From positions 62,001 to 126,000 of the forward strand of contig CAZWMT010000003.1 of the NCBI GenBank assembly GCA_964635055.1: a stretch of DNA of 64,000 nt, in the 5' to 3' direction. Shown one piece after another: positions 42,825 to 51,653 of this stretch. How positions within the stretch are numbered: position 1 is the stretch's first letter; each line of letters starts with the position of its first letter. The notes beneath the pieces were generated by a model, which did no database searches, was not told the DNA's origin, and worked only from the letters and a program-made list of their open reading frames with translations. The DNA comes from JAEUJM01 sp964635055. GTDB lineage: Bacteria > Actinomycetota > Acidimicrobiia > Acidimicrobiales > DATDAH01. A program made the translations under genes and the position numbers.

Positions 42825-44369
42825 TCAGACCTCGGGGACGGGCTGGGGCGGCGGCGGGCCCACGTAGCGGGCGCTGGGCCGGATGATGCGGTTGTCGGCG
42901 GCCTGCTCGAGGATGTTGGCGCACCAGCCGATCACCCGGCTGGAGGCGAAGGTGGGCGTGAACATCTCGCGCGGCAGGCCGCAGCGGTCCATCACCACGC
43001 CGGCGTAGAACTCCACGTTGGCGTACAGCTCGCGGCCCGGCTTCAGCTCGGCCAGGGTGTCGACCACGGCCCGCTCGACCTGCACGGCGAACGCGGCCTT
43101 GTCGCCACCCAGGCGCTGGGCCACCGACTTCAGGAGCACCGAACGGGGATCGTCGGTCTTGTAGACGCGGTGGCCGAAGCCCATGATGCGGTCGCCGTTC
43201 TCGACCGCGTTGCGCACCCACGCCTCGGTGTTCTCGGGTGAGCCGATCTCGTCGAGCATCGCCAGGGCGCGGCTGGGGGCCCCGCCGTGAAGCGGGCCCG
43301 ACAGCGCGCCGATGCCGCCGACCACCGCCGCCACCAGGTCCGCACCCGTCGAGGTGATGACCCGGGCGGTGAACGTCGAGGCGTTGAACCCGTGGTCGAT
43401 GGTGGTGATGAGGTACTGCTCGACGCCCCGGGCCTCGTCGGCGCCCGGTTCCACGCCGGTGAGCATGTACAGGTAGTTCGCGGCGTAGCCCAGCGTGGGA
43501 TGGGGCTCGATGACGTCGTGGCCCTGCCGGAGCCGGTAGAGCGCGGTGAGGATCGTCGGGATCACCGCGCAGACCTGCATGGCGTTCTGGCGCAGCTCCT
43601 CGGCGCTGATGTCGAGCGACGCCTGGAAGTCGAGGCTGGCCCCGAGCAGCGACACCGCGGTACGGAGACCGTCGAGGGGCACGAAGGTGTCACCGGCGGC
43701 CGCGATGGCGGGGAGCTCGGCACGGACAGAGTCGGGCAGGGTGCGGTTCGCGCGGATCTCGGCCGCGAACGCCTCGCGCTGGTCGGTCGTCGGCAGCGAG
43801 GCCTCGAACAGCAGGTACCAGACGTCCTCGAGCGTGCGCTTCTCGGCCAGCTCGACCGCCGAGTACTGGCGGTAGTGGTAGAAGCCCTCCTGGCCGCGGA
43901 CGTCGCCCACCTCCGTCTCGGCCACGATCACGCCGGCCAGGCCCTTGGGCGCCTCGATGTGGCCCGGATGGGTGACCGGCTCGATGCTGGCCACCTTCAT
44001 CAGGTCGCGCATGGACACGATGCCCACCAGTGCGCCATCGCGCACGACGGGGATGTGGCGGTAGCCGTACTCGGACAGGCGGGCGAACGCGGCGCCGGCG
44101 GACGCTTCTGGCTCGAGCGTGAACGGGGCCTCGGTCATCCACTCGGCCACCTTTGTGCCCTCCGGGTCGCCACCCGACGCCGCGAAGCGCACCAGGTCGC
44201 GCTCGGTCAGGATGCCGATGGGGCGGTCGCCGTCGGTGACCACCACCGAGCCGACCGTGTGCTCGGACATCCGGGTGGCGGCGGCGGCCACGGTCTCGGA
44301 CGGAACCGCGGTCACCACCGATTGGCTCATCACCTCACCGACGGTTCGTACGACGGCACCTTCGGCCAC
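42825..44369 (-). CDS. Citrate synthase with N-terminal CBS-domain pair
   Basis: 514 residues from a GTG start. Residues 8-130 form two CBS domains (VGEVMSQSVVTAVPSETV, GILTERDLVRFAASGGD, HIPVVRDGALVGIVSMRDLM). Residues 140-505 are a compact citrate/2-methylcitrate synthase with catalytic His in TIDHGFNASTF and SGPLHGGAPS. The third catalytic position reads ANVEFYAGVVM, Glu where most have Asp; I recall the same in actinobacterial CitA-type enzymes. The CBS pair probably senses adenine nucleotides. The 276-bp gap upstream (44370-44645) shows no gene or clear site. Confidence 0.87.
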   Translation of the reverse strand: MAEGAVVRTVGEVMSQSVVTAVPSETVAAAATRMSEHTVGSVVVTDGDRPIGILTERDLVRFAASGGDPEGTKVAEWMTEAPFTLEPEASAGAAFARLSEYGYRHIPVVRDGALVGIVSMRDLMKVASIEPVTHPGHIEAPKGLAGVIVAETEVGDVRGQEGFYHYRQYSAVELAEKRTLEDVWYLLFEASLPTTDQREAFAAEIRANRTLPDSVRAELPAIAAAGDTFVPLDGLRTAVSLLGASLDFQASLDISAEELRQNAMQVCAVIPTILTALYRLRQGHDVIEPHPTLGYAANYLYMLTGVEPGADEARGVEQYLITTIDHGFNASTFTARVITSTGADLVAAVVGGIGALSGPLHGGAPSRALAMLDEIGSPENTEAWVRNAVENGDRIMGFGHRVYKTDDPRSVLLKSVAQRLGGDKAAFAVQVERAVVDTLAELKPGRELYANVEFYAGVVMDRCGLPREMFTPTFASSRVIGWCANILEQAADNRIIRPSARYVGPPPPQPVPEV

Positions 44370-44645
44370 GACTGCTCCGTTCCTCGCCCTGAGGCGACTC
44401 GTGTTCTGCGCCTGGTCGTGCCAGACCTCGATGTTCGGACCCTCGTTGCGTTGAGACCCTCGGGCAGGCCCGACGTGCCGGCGCTCACCGCCGAACGCCT
44501 CCGCGCTGCCTCGCGGCCGATCTTACCGAGGCGCGGTACCCGCCGAGCGGGGCGCCGGGCGGGTGAGAAGAGTGTTCACGAAGTCGTGACAGAGCGGCCA
44601 CGCCGGCGAGAACCCGGCGTCACGGGCGTCACGTACCGTCCGCGC

Positions 44646-44831
44646 ATGACACGGATGCTGCAGTGGTGGTTGACCCTCGGCGCCGCCGGCGCCCTCACCA
44701 ACGTGGAGCGCCAGCAGGCCGACCGGGAGCGCCAACACCGCGAGGTCGACGCGCTGCTGGCGCGACTGGCCACCCCGGCCCGGGTGCGCTCTGTCGACCA
44801 GGGCCGGCCGGAGGTGATCCGGGCCGCGTGA
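44646..44831 (+). CDS. Small protein upstream of PAC2
   Basis: 61 residues from ATG 44646. The N-terminus (MLQWWLTLGAAGALTNV) is short and hydrophobic, followed by a charged helix RQQADRERQHREVDALLARL. Third codon positions are GC-rich as in real genes. It lies 48 bp before the PAC2 gene. No family is recognised. Confidence 0.45.
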   Translation: MTRMLQWWLTLGAAGALTNVERQQADRERQHREVDALLARLATPARVRSVDQGRPEVIRAA

Positions 44832-44879
44832 CCGGCGGGGTGGCGAGGCACCGCCACGCCCCCTGGATAGCGTGAGTGG

Positions 44880-45734
44880 ATGCTGCGCTGGACCGCACGT
44901 CCCCGGTTGCGCCGCCCCGTGATGATCTGCGCCTTCGAGGGGTGGAACGACGCCGGCGACGCCGCCTCCTACGCCACCGGCTACCTCGCCGGCCGCTGGG
45001 GCACCCGCCCGTTCGCCGACATCGACCCCGAGGACTACTTCGACTTCACCAGCACCCGGCCGCGGGTGCGCCTGGACGACGGCCACCAACGCGAGATCGT
45101 GTGGCCCGCCAACGAGCTGTCCGCCGGATCGATCCCCGGCACCGACCGCGACGTCATCCTGCTCAGCGGCGCCGAGCCACAGTTGCGCTGGCGCACCTTC
45201 TGCGGTCACCTCACCGAGGTCGCCCAGGCCCTCGACGTGGGTCTGGTGATCACTCTGGGCGCGCTGCTGGCCGAGGTGCCGCACACGCGTCCGGTGTCGG
45301 TGATCGGCACCGCGGTCGACGACCAGCTGATCGACCGGCTCGGCCTGAACCGCTCGAACTACGAGGGGCCCACGGGGATCGTCGGCGTGCTGCAGGACGC
45401 CTGCGCCCGGGCGGGCATCCCGGCCGCCTCGCTGTGGGCGGCGGTGCCCACCTACGTGCCGGGGGCCCCGTCCCCCAAGGCGGCGCTCGCCCTCGTCGAG
45501 CGCACCTGCGAGCTGCTCGACGTCTCGCTGGGCACCACCGACCTCGAGATCGCCTCGGCCGAGTACGAGCGCCAGATCGACCAGCTGGTCAACGAGGACG
45601 ACGAGACGGCCGGCTACGTCGCCGGCCTCGAGGAGCGCTACGACTCGGGCGAGGCCGACGACGACGACCTCACCGACGCCAGCTCGCTGGTGGAGGAGGT
45701 CGAGCGCTTCCTGCGCTCCACCGGCGACACCTGA
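44880..45734 (+). CDS. PAC2-family protein (proteasome assembly chaperone-like)
   Basis: 284 residues. PAC2 pattern: VMICAFEGWNDAGDAASYATGYLAG at the start, VILLSGAEPQLRWRTFC, VITLGALLAEVPHTRPV, YEGPTGIVGVLQDACARAG and SLWAAVPTYVPGAPSPKAALALVE. The family is conserved in Actinobacteria and its bacterial role is not settled; no proteasome gene is near. The acidic tail EADDDDLTDASSLVEEVERFL is typical. Confidence 0.88.
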   Translation: MLRWTARPRLRRPVMICAFEGWNDAGDAASYATGYLAGRWGTRPFADIDPEDYFDFTSTRPRVRLDDGHQREIVWPANELSAGSIPGTDRDVILLSGAEPQLRWRTFCGHLTEVAQALDVGLVITLGALLAEVPHTRPVSVIGTAVDDQLIDRLGLNRSNYEGPTGIVGVLQDACARAGIPAASLWAAVPTYVPGAPSPKAALALVERTCELLDVSLGTTDLEIASAEYERQIDQLVNEDDETAGYVAGLEERYDSGEADDDDLTDASSLVEEVERFLRSTGDT

Positions 45735-45746
45735 GCCCCGCCCCGG

Positions 45747-47171
45747 TCAGGTGGGTGCGTCGGGGGTGACGACGGCCGCGTGGAGCAGGTCGGCCTCGTC
45801 CTCGATGGCCCGGGCCAGCACGTCGAGGTCGGCCATGGCGGCACCGTCGCCGGTGATGCCGAACCCCAGCTGGCCGCAGTACGAGATCACCCCCATCAGC
45901 AGGCCGGTCTGCTCGAAGATGCCCACGTAGGGGAACACCTCGAGCAGTCGGGCGCCCATGCAGTAGAGCGGCACCTGGGGGCCGGGCACGTTGGTCACGC
46001 CGAGGTTCACCGTGCGCTGGCGGACGATCATGCGGGCCGCGAACCCGACCATGGCCGGTGGGGCCAGGTCGGCCACCGCCAGCACGCGGTCGGCGGCCTC
46101 GGCCTGACCGCTCCGCTTCGCCTCGGCCATCTGTCGGCACACCTCACGCAGGCGGGCCTCGGGGTCGGGCTCACCCACCGGCAACTCGGCGAGCATGCCC
46201 GACACCCGGTTCCCGAGCGACAGGTGCTCGTCGTCGGCCCGGAGCGACACCGGAACGAAGGTGCGCAGGGTCGTCCCCTCGCCCACGTCCTCGCCGCGCG
46301 CCAGCAGGAACGAGCGCACCGCGCCGGCGCAGAGGGCCAGCACCACGTCGTTCACCGAGGCCCCCACCGCGTCCTTGACGGCCTTGGCCCGATCGAGCGA
46401 CACCCGGGCCACCTCGTAGCGCCGGGTGGGACCGATCGGCGTGTTCCACGGCGTGGGCGGCGGGGGCAGCGCCGCCGAGAGCAGCGCTCGGCCGGCCTCG
46501 ACGGTTCGAGCGAGCAGGTCCTCGGTGGCCTGCTCGGGGTGGCGCACGGCCTCGGCCGCCGACCGCAGCAGGGCGGTGGGCGCGGTGAGACGGTGGGTGA
46601 TGCTGTCGACCAGCAACAACCCGTCGTCCGGTGGCGGCGCCGGCTCCCAGTCTGGGCCCTCGACCGGTTCGGGGTCGGGCTCGAGGTCGAACAGCACCGT
46701 GGCCACGTCGATGCCCGACACACCGTCGATGAGGGAGTGGTGCGTCTTCTGGATCATGGCCACTCGACCGTGCTCGAGGCCTTCGACGAACCACAGCTCC
46801 CACAGGGGGCGGGACCGATCGAGGCGGACCGCCTGCAGGTGCTCCATCACGTGACGCAACTCGGCCCAGCCGCCGGGGTGGGCGACCGAGGCCAGCCGTA
46901 CGTGGTTGGCGACGTCGAACTCGGGATCGTCCACCCACACGGGATGGCCCTGGTCGAACGGCACCGTCAGCAGCTTGCGCCGGAAGCGGGGCACGAGGTG
47001 CAGGCGGCTGACCACACTGGCTCTGACCTGGTCCAACCGGAACCGGCCGTCCCCGTCACGGAAGGGCTCGCCCTCGAAGATCGCCACGCCGCCGACGTGC
47101 ATCGGCTGGTTGTCGGCCTCCACCTGCAGGAACAGGGCATCCTGGCCGGACAACCGATCCAGCTCAGCCAC
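45747..47171 (-). CDS. Wax ester synthase/diacylglycerol acyltransferase (WS/DGAT)
   Basis: 474 residues from a GTG start. The catalytic HHxxxDG motif is KTHHSLIDGVSG near 130-141. N-terminal LDRLSGQDALFLQVEADNQPMHVGG and C-terminal VTNVPGPQVPLYCMGARL are family hallmarks. It esterifies acyl-CoA to long-chain alcohol or diacylglycerol for storage lipid. It overlaps the NUDIX gene by 8 bp. Confidence 0.93.
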   Translation of the reverse strand: MAELDRLSGQDALFLQVEADNQPMHVGGVAIFEGEPFRDGDGRFRLDQVRASVVSRLHLVPRFRRKLLTVPFDQGHPVWVDDPEFDVANHVRLASVAHPGGWAELRHVMEHLQAVRLDRSRPLWELWFVEGLEHGRVAMIQKTHHSLIDGVSGIDVATVLFDLEPDPEPVEGPDWEPAPPPDDGLLLVDSITHRLTAPTALLRSAAEAVRHPEQATEDLLARTVEAGRALLSAALPPPPTPWNTPIGPTRRYEVARVSLDRAKAVKDAVGASVNDVVLALCAGAVRSFLLARGEDVGEGTTLRTFVPVSLRADDEHLSLGNRVSGMLAELPVGEPDPEARLREVCRQMAEAKRSGQAEAADRVLAVADLAPPAMVGFAARMIVRQRTVNLGVTNVPGPQVPLYCMGARLLEVFPYVGIFEQTGLLMGVISYCGQLGFGITGDGAAMADLDVLARAIEDEADLLHAAVVTPDAPT

Positions 47172-47865
47172 CGGGCACGTCGCGTTCCGGGTCGCCGCGC
47201 CAGGGGGGCTGGCGGGGGGCGTCGAACAGCACCTCGACGGGCTCGCCGCGGATGGCCGCGAACACGTGCTGGCCCCACAGCTCGAAGCCGGCGAGCGGCT
47301 CGGGAAGGGCGTCGACCGCGAACCAGCCCACGTCCCGGCACTCGAGCGGGTGGGCGGCCAACTCGCCCCCGACGGCCCGGCACTGGAAGACCACCGAGTA
47401 CAGGGGCACGTGGGTGAACCCCAGGCGCATGCCGTCGAGGACGGCGATGGGCCGGATCACCTCGCAGTCGATACCGGTCTCTTCCTTGACCTCCTTGAGC
47501 GCGATCTCGGACGCCGAGTAGCCGACGTCGGCCCACCCCGTGGGGTAGAGCCAGATGCCCGAGTCGGACCGCTGCACCAGGAGGATCTCCTCCTTGTCGT
47601 TGCTCACGACGGCGCCGACCGCGACCTTGGGGGTGACGTAGCCGGGCACGCCGTCGCCCACGTGCTTCATCCACTCCGCGGCGATGGTCTCGGCGTCCCA
47701 CTCGTGGCCCGCCACGGCCCGGATGTCGGCCGCCACCGCCAGCACCTCCTCGAAGCGCTCACGTTCGTAGAGGCTCTCGGTGAAGCCCAGGCCGGTGCGG
47801 GCGATGGCGGCGAGCGCCTCGCTCCAGCGCAGCAGGTCGGCGTGGCTCGGCGGCGGCGACGTCAT
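47164..47865 (-). CDS. NUDIX hydrolase with N-terminal helical domain, degenerate box
   Basis: 233 residues. Residues 1-70 are a helical N-terminal domain found in one NUDIX subgroup. The box reads GWADVGYSASEIALKEVKEETGI: the GX5E Glu is Tyr and the RE Arg is Lys, while the metal-binding EVKEETG core is intact. Pyrophosphatase activity on an ADP-sugar or CoA-type compound is possible. It is third in a minus-strand run after glnD. Confidence 0.82.
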   Translation of the reverse strand: MTSPPPSHADLLRWSEALAAIARTGLGFTESLYERERFEEVLAVAADIRAVAGHEWDAETIAAEWMKHVGDGVPGYVTPKVAVGAVVSNDKEEILLVQRSDSGIWLYPTGWADVGYSASEIALKEVKEETGIDCEVIRPIAVLDGMRLGFTHVPLYSVVFQCRAVGGELAAHPLECRDVGWFAVDALPEPLAGFELWGQHVFAAIRGEPVEVLFDAPRQPPWRGDPERDVPGG

Positions 47866-47880
47866 CGCCCCGAACGCTAC

Positions 47881-50163
47881 CTACCGCAACCCGAACAGCA
47901 CGGCGCGACGGATCTCGGCCTGGTGCTCGGGGTCGGTGATCTTGGCCCCGGTCGCGTCGAGGACGTAGAACGCGTCGACCACCTCGGCCCCCAGGGTCTG
48001 CACCTTCGCGGTGCGGATGTCGAGGTCGAGCTCGGCCAAGGCCCGGGTGATGCGGTTCAGCACGCCGATGCCGTCGGCCGCGTGCACCTCGATCACCGTC
48101 GCCTTGCGGGTGGCGTCGTTGTCGAAGCGCACCTCGGGCCGGCGGGTGGGCACGCCGGGGCTGGCGTAGGCCTTGGCCCGCTCGGCCAGACGGGCCGACA
48201 GCGCGAGCCGGCCGTCCAACGACCGATCGAGGTCGATGCGGACCCGCTCCCAGTTGATCGCCGACCCGAGGCTGCTCGCCACGGTGAACCGGCTGAGGGC
48301 CATGCCGTGCTCGGAGGCGGCTGCCGCCTCGAGCACGTCGAGCCCGTTCAGGGCCAACACCCCCGCCACCCGGCTGAACACACCCGGGCGGTCGGGCGCC
48401 ACCACGGTGACGGTGTCGCCCTCGACCACCACCGCCCGCTCGCCGGCGACCATCAGCGCCCGTTGCTCGTCCGTGGGGAACGGCGCGATCCGCGGCTCCT
48501 CGCCCGCGCCGCCACCGAGCAGGTGGGCGGTGCGCGACACCAACTGCGCCACCAGGCCGGCCTTCCAGTCGCCCCAGGCCGCCGGGCCGGTGGCGATCGA
48601 GTCGGCTTCGGTCAGCGAGGCCAGCAGGTGCAGGGTGTCCACCGAGCCGACCTCGTCGGCGACCCGTTGGATGGTGGCGTCGTCGGCCAGGTCGCGCCGG
48701 GTGGCCACGTCGGGCAGGAGGAGATGGAGCCGGACCATGGCCACCAGGGTGGCGACATCGGCGGGCGGGTAGCCCATGCGGGTGGCCATGGCGGTCACGA
48801 TCTCCTGGCCCACCTCGGTGTGGTCGCCGGGGTAGCCCTTGCCGATGTCGTGCAGCAGCGCGCCGATCACGAGCAGGTCGGGCCGGTCCACCTGCTCCGC
48901 CAGCGCCGCCGCGCCGGCCGCGGCCTCGCAGAGGTGCCGGTCGACGGTGAACCGGTGGTAGGCGTTGCGCTGCGGCCGGCTGCGCACCGGCTCCCACTCG
49001 GGGAGGATCCGGGTGAGCAGGTCGGTGTGGTCGAGCGACTCGAACACACCGATGGCGGGCGGGCCGGCCAGCAACACGTCGGCCAACAACCCGCGCCCCT
49101 CGTCGGGCCACGGGTCGGGGAACGCCGGCGTCTCGGCCGCCAACCGGCCCAACGACGCCCGCTCGATCCGTGTGCCGTGTCGCGCCGCGGCCCTCGCCGC
49201 CCGCAGGACCAGGGCCGGGTCCCCCGCCGGCGACGCGTCGGCGGTGACGTGGATCGCCCCGTCACGCAGGACGACGCCCTCGTCGACGACCCGGTCCCGC
49301 CCGGCCGTCTGGCGCCGCGGCCCGGCCAGCGACGACGCGATCCGACCCCAGGTCTCGTCGCTGATCCAGGCGATGGTGCGGGCGGCCGTGGCCACGCGCT
49401 TCATGAGGACGTCGGCGTCGGCGTCGCCCAGTTGGGGCGCGATGCCGTCCTGTTCCTGGAGGGCCAGCCGATCGCCCGGTCTCCCCGACTGGCGGTGCAA
49501 CGCCACCCGGACGTCGAGCAGGGTGTCGTAGGCCTGCCGCAGGGTCTGCTCGTCACCGGTGTGCAGCACCGGGTTGATGCGGTCGGCCCACTGCAGCGCG
49601 TGCACGTCACGAAGGCCGCCGCGCCCCTCTTTCAGGTCGGGCTCGAGCAGGAACGCCACCTCGCCGTACTGCGCGTGGCGCGACGTCACCCCGTCACCCA
49701 GCGCGGTGAGCCACTTCTTGGGTCGCTTGCGCCACTGGGCCAGGGCACGGTCGGCCACGTCGGCGGTGAGGGCGGGGTCGCCGGCGAGGTGCCGCACCTG
49801 GAGCAGCGTGGTGGCCGTGTCGAGGTCGTCCGCGGCCAGCGCCAGCGTCTCCTTCGGGGTGCGCACGGCATGGCCCAGCTTCATGCCCTCGTCCCAGATG
49901 GGGTACCAGAGCTGGTCGGCCACCTCGCCGATCGCCGCGCGCCCGTCGTGCAGCAGCAGCAGGTCGAGGTCGCTCTGGGGCGCCAGCTCGCGGCGGCCGT
50001 ACCCGCCGGTGGCCACCAGCGCCACGCCAGGCGTGGCGTCGGCGGCCTGCTGGAAGAGGAACGACAGCCAGCCGTCGACCAGGTCGCTCATGGCCCGGCA
50101 CCACACCGCACCGGACAGCGCGGCGTCGGCGATGAGGGCGGCCCGGTCGGAGCGGAAGGTCAC
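47881..50163 (-). CDS. glnD: [Protein-PII] uridylyltransferase/uridylyl-removing enzyme
   Basis: 760 residues. Order: nucleotidyltransferase site GGYGRRELAPQSDLDLLLLH near 53-72; helical GlnD linker (FLLEPDLKEGRGGLRDVHAL); HD hydrolase GALLHDIGKGYPGDHTEVG near 437-455; and two ACT domains at the C-terminus (VVAPDRPGVFSRVAGVLAL and VHAADGIGVLNRITRALAEL). It modifies and demodifies the nitrogen signal protein PII according to glutamine. No glnK/amtB is next to it here. Confidence 0.93.
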   Translation of the reverse strand: MTFRSDRAALIADAALSGAVWCRAMSDLVDGWLSFLFQQAADATPGVALVATGGYGRRELAPQSDLDLLLLHDGRAAIGEVADQLWYPIWDEGMKLGHAVRTPKETLALAADDLDTATTLLQVRHLAGDPALTADVADRALAQWRKRPKKWLTALGDGVTSRHAQYGEVAFLLEPDLKEGRGGLRDVHALQWADRINPVLHTGDEQTLRQAYDTLLDVRVALHRQSGRPGDRLALQEQDGIAPQLGDADADVLMKRVATAARTIAWISDETWGRIASSLAGPRRQTAGRDRVVDEGVVLRDGAIHVTADASPAGDPALVLRAARAAARHGTRIERASLGRLAAETPAFPDPWPDEGRGLLADVLLAGPPAIGVFESLDHTDLLTRILPEWEPVRSRPQRNAYHRFTVDRHLCEAAAGAAALAEQVDRPDLLVIGALLHDIGKGYPGDHTEVGQEIVTAMATRMGYPPADVATLVAMVRLHLLLPDVATRRDLADDATIQRVADEVGSVDTLHLLASLTEADSIATGPAAWGDWKAGLVAQLVSRTAHLLGGGAGEEPRIAPFPTDEQRALMVAGERAVVVEGDTVTVVAPDRPGVFSRVAGVLALNGLDVLEAAAASEHGMALSRFTVASSLGSAINWERVRIDLDRSLDGRLALSARLAERAKAYASPGVPTRRPEVRFDNDATRKATVIEVHAADGIGVLNRITRALAELDLDIRTAKVQTLGAEVVDAFYVLDATGAKITDPEHQAEIRRAVLFGLR

Positions 50164-50176
50164 CGGTCGGCCCCGC

Positions 50177-51517
50177 TCAACCGGCGTCCACCGCGGCCGC
50201 CGCCTGGCGGGCGGCCACCACGACGGGGTCCCACAGGGGCGACAGCGGCGGCGCGTAGGAGAGGTCGAGGTCCACCATGTCGTGCACGCTCATGTCGTTC
50301 CACAACGCGGTGGCCACCACGTCGATCCGCTTGGCCGCCCCGTCGCCACCCACGATCTGGGCCCCGAGCAGCCGGCCGCTGCCCCGCTCGGCCAGCATCT
50401 TCACGGTCATCGGTCGGGCCTCGGGCAGGTAGCCCGCCCGGTTGGTGGCCTCGATGGTGGCGGCCACGTAGTCGAGCCCGGCCTGCGTCGCCTCACGCTC
50501 GTCGAGGCCGGTGCGGCCGATCTCGGTCTGGCAGATCCGGGTGACCGCGGTGCCGAGCACACCGGGGAACGACGCCGCGCCGCCCCCGATGTTGATGCCC
50601 GCCACCCGACTCTGACGGTTGGCGACCGTGCCGAGGGCGATGTGCACCCACTCACGGGACAGGCGGTGGTACGACTCGCAGCAGTCCCCGGCCGCCCACA
50701 CCCCCTCGACGTGGGTCTGCTGGCGGGGTGTGACGCGGATGGCGCCCTTGACCCCGAGGGGCACCCCCGCCGCGCCCGCCAATGCGGTGTTGGGCGTGAC
50801 GCCGATGCCCAGGACGACCAGGTCGGCCCGGATCGACCCCCCGGACGTGTGCACCATGCCCGGCTCGAACCCCTCGACCGAGGTGCCGAGCCGCAACTCG
50901 GCCCCGGCGCCGGTCAAGGCCTCGGCCACCTTCGCCCCCATGTCGGCGTCCAGCGTCTGCATCGGCTGCGCGGCGGCCTCGACCACCGTCACCTGCGCGC
51001 CACGCTTCAGGAAGGCCTCGGCCATCTCCAGGCCGATGTAGCCGCTGCCGACGACCACCACGTGGCGACACTCGATCGCGGCGGCATGGTCGAGCAGGAC
51101 GGTTGCGTCGGCCAGGGTCTGGACACCGTGCACCTCGGGCGAGCGGATGCCGGGCAGATCGGGGCGGATCGGCCTGGCCCCCGTGGCGAGCAACAACTCG
51201 TCGAAGCCCATCTTGAGGGTGCGGCCGTGCACGTGGTCGCGCACCTCGAGTTGGCGGTGGTCGAGGTCGATCGCCGTCACCTCGTGCCGGACCCGGACGT
51301 CGACCAGCAACTTGTCGCGGAACTGCTGGGGTCGCCGCGCGATCAGGTCGTCCACCTCGCCGACGTCGCCGGCCACGAGGTACGGGATGCCGCACGACGA
51401 GTAGCTGGTCCAGTCGCCCTTCTCGAGGGCGACGATCTCGATGTCGCGACGGCGGCGGCGCACCTGGCTCAGCGCGGTCATCCCGCCCGCGTTCCCACCG
51501 ATGACCACGAGCCGCAT
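50177..51517 (-). CDS. Pyridine nucleotide-disulfide oxidoreductase, CoA-disulfide reductase-like
   Basis: 446 residues from ATG 51517. FAD motif VVIGGNAGGMTALSQVRRRR, redox Cys42 in SYSSCGIPY (the single-Cys site of CoADR/NADH oxidases), NAD(P) motif VVVVGSGYIGLEMAEAFLKRG, and GVWAAGDCCE. The C-terminal dimer domain carries MSVHDMVDLDLSYAPPLSPLWDPV. It probably reduces CoA disulfide or a related thiol, or O2. It is first in the run with glnD, 13 bp apart. Confidence 0.88.
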   Translation of the reverse strand: MRLVVIGGNAGGMTALSQVRRRRRDIEIVALEKGDWTSYSSCGIPYLVAGDVGEVDDLIARRPQQFRDKLLVDVRVRHEVTAIDLDHRQLEVRDHVHGRTLKMGFDELLLATGARPIRPDLPGIRSPEVHGVQTLADATVLLDHAAAIECRHVVVVGSGYIGLEMAEAFLKRGAQVTVVEAAAQPMQTLDADMGAKVAEALTGAGAELRLGTSVEGFEPGMVHTSGGSIRADLVVLGIGVTPNTALAGAAGVPLGVKGAIRVTPRQQTHVEGVWAAGDCCESYHRLSREWVHIALGTVANRQSRVAGINIGGGAASFPGVLGTAVTRICQTEIGRTGLDEREATQAGLDYVAATIEATNRAGYLPEARPMTVKMLAERGSGRLLGAQIVGGDGAAKRIDVVATALWNDMSVHDMVDLDLSYAPPLSPLWDPVVVAARQAAAAVDAG

Positions 51518-51653
51518 GTTTGCCTTGTCCCTCCTTCGTCGGGACGGCTCCGCCATCCGAGGACCGCTCATCGCCGGTTCGTTCCGTTGCGCAGCCTCGA
51601 CAACCTAGGCGGTGGGTGCCACGACCGCGTCCGGAGCCGCCCATACTGACGGG

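Noticed and set aside
46906..50544. 1212-residue plus-strand open frame
   Set aside because: Antisense to WS/DGAT, NUDIX and glnD. Its sequence is His/Gly/Arg/Val-rich without motifs, as expected for the shadow of GC-rich genes.
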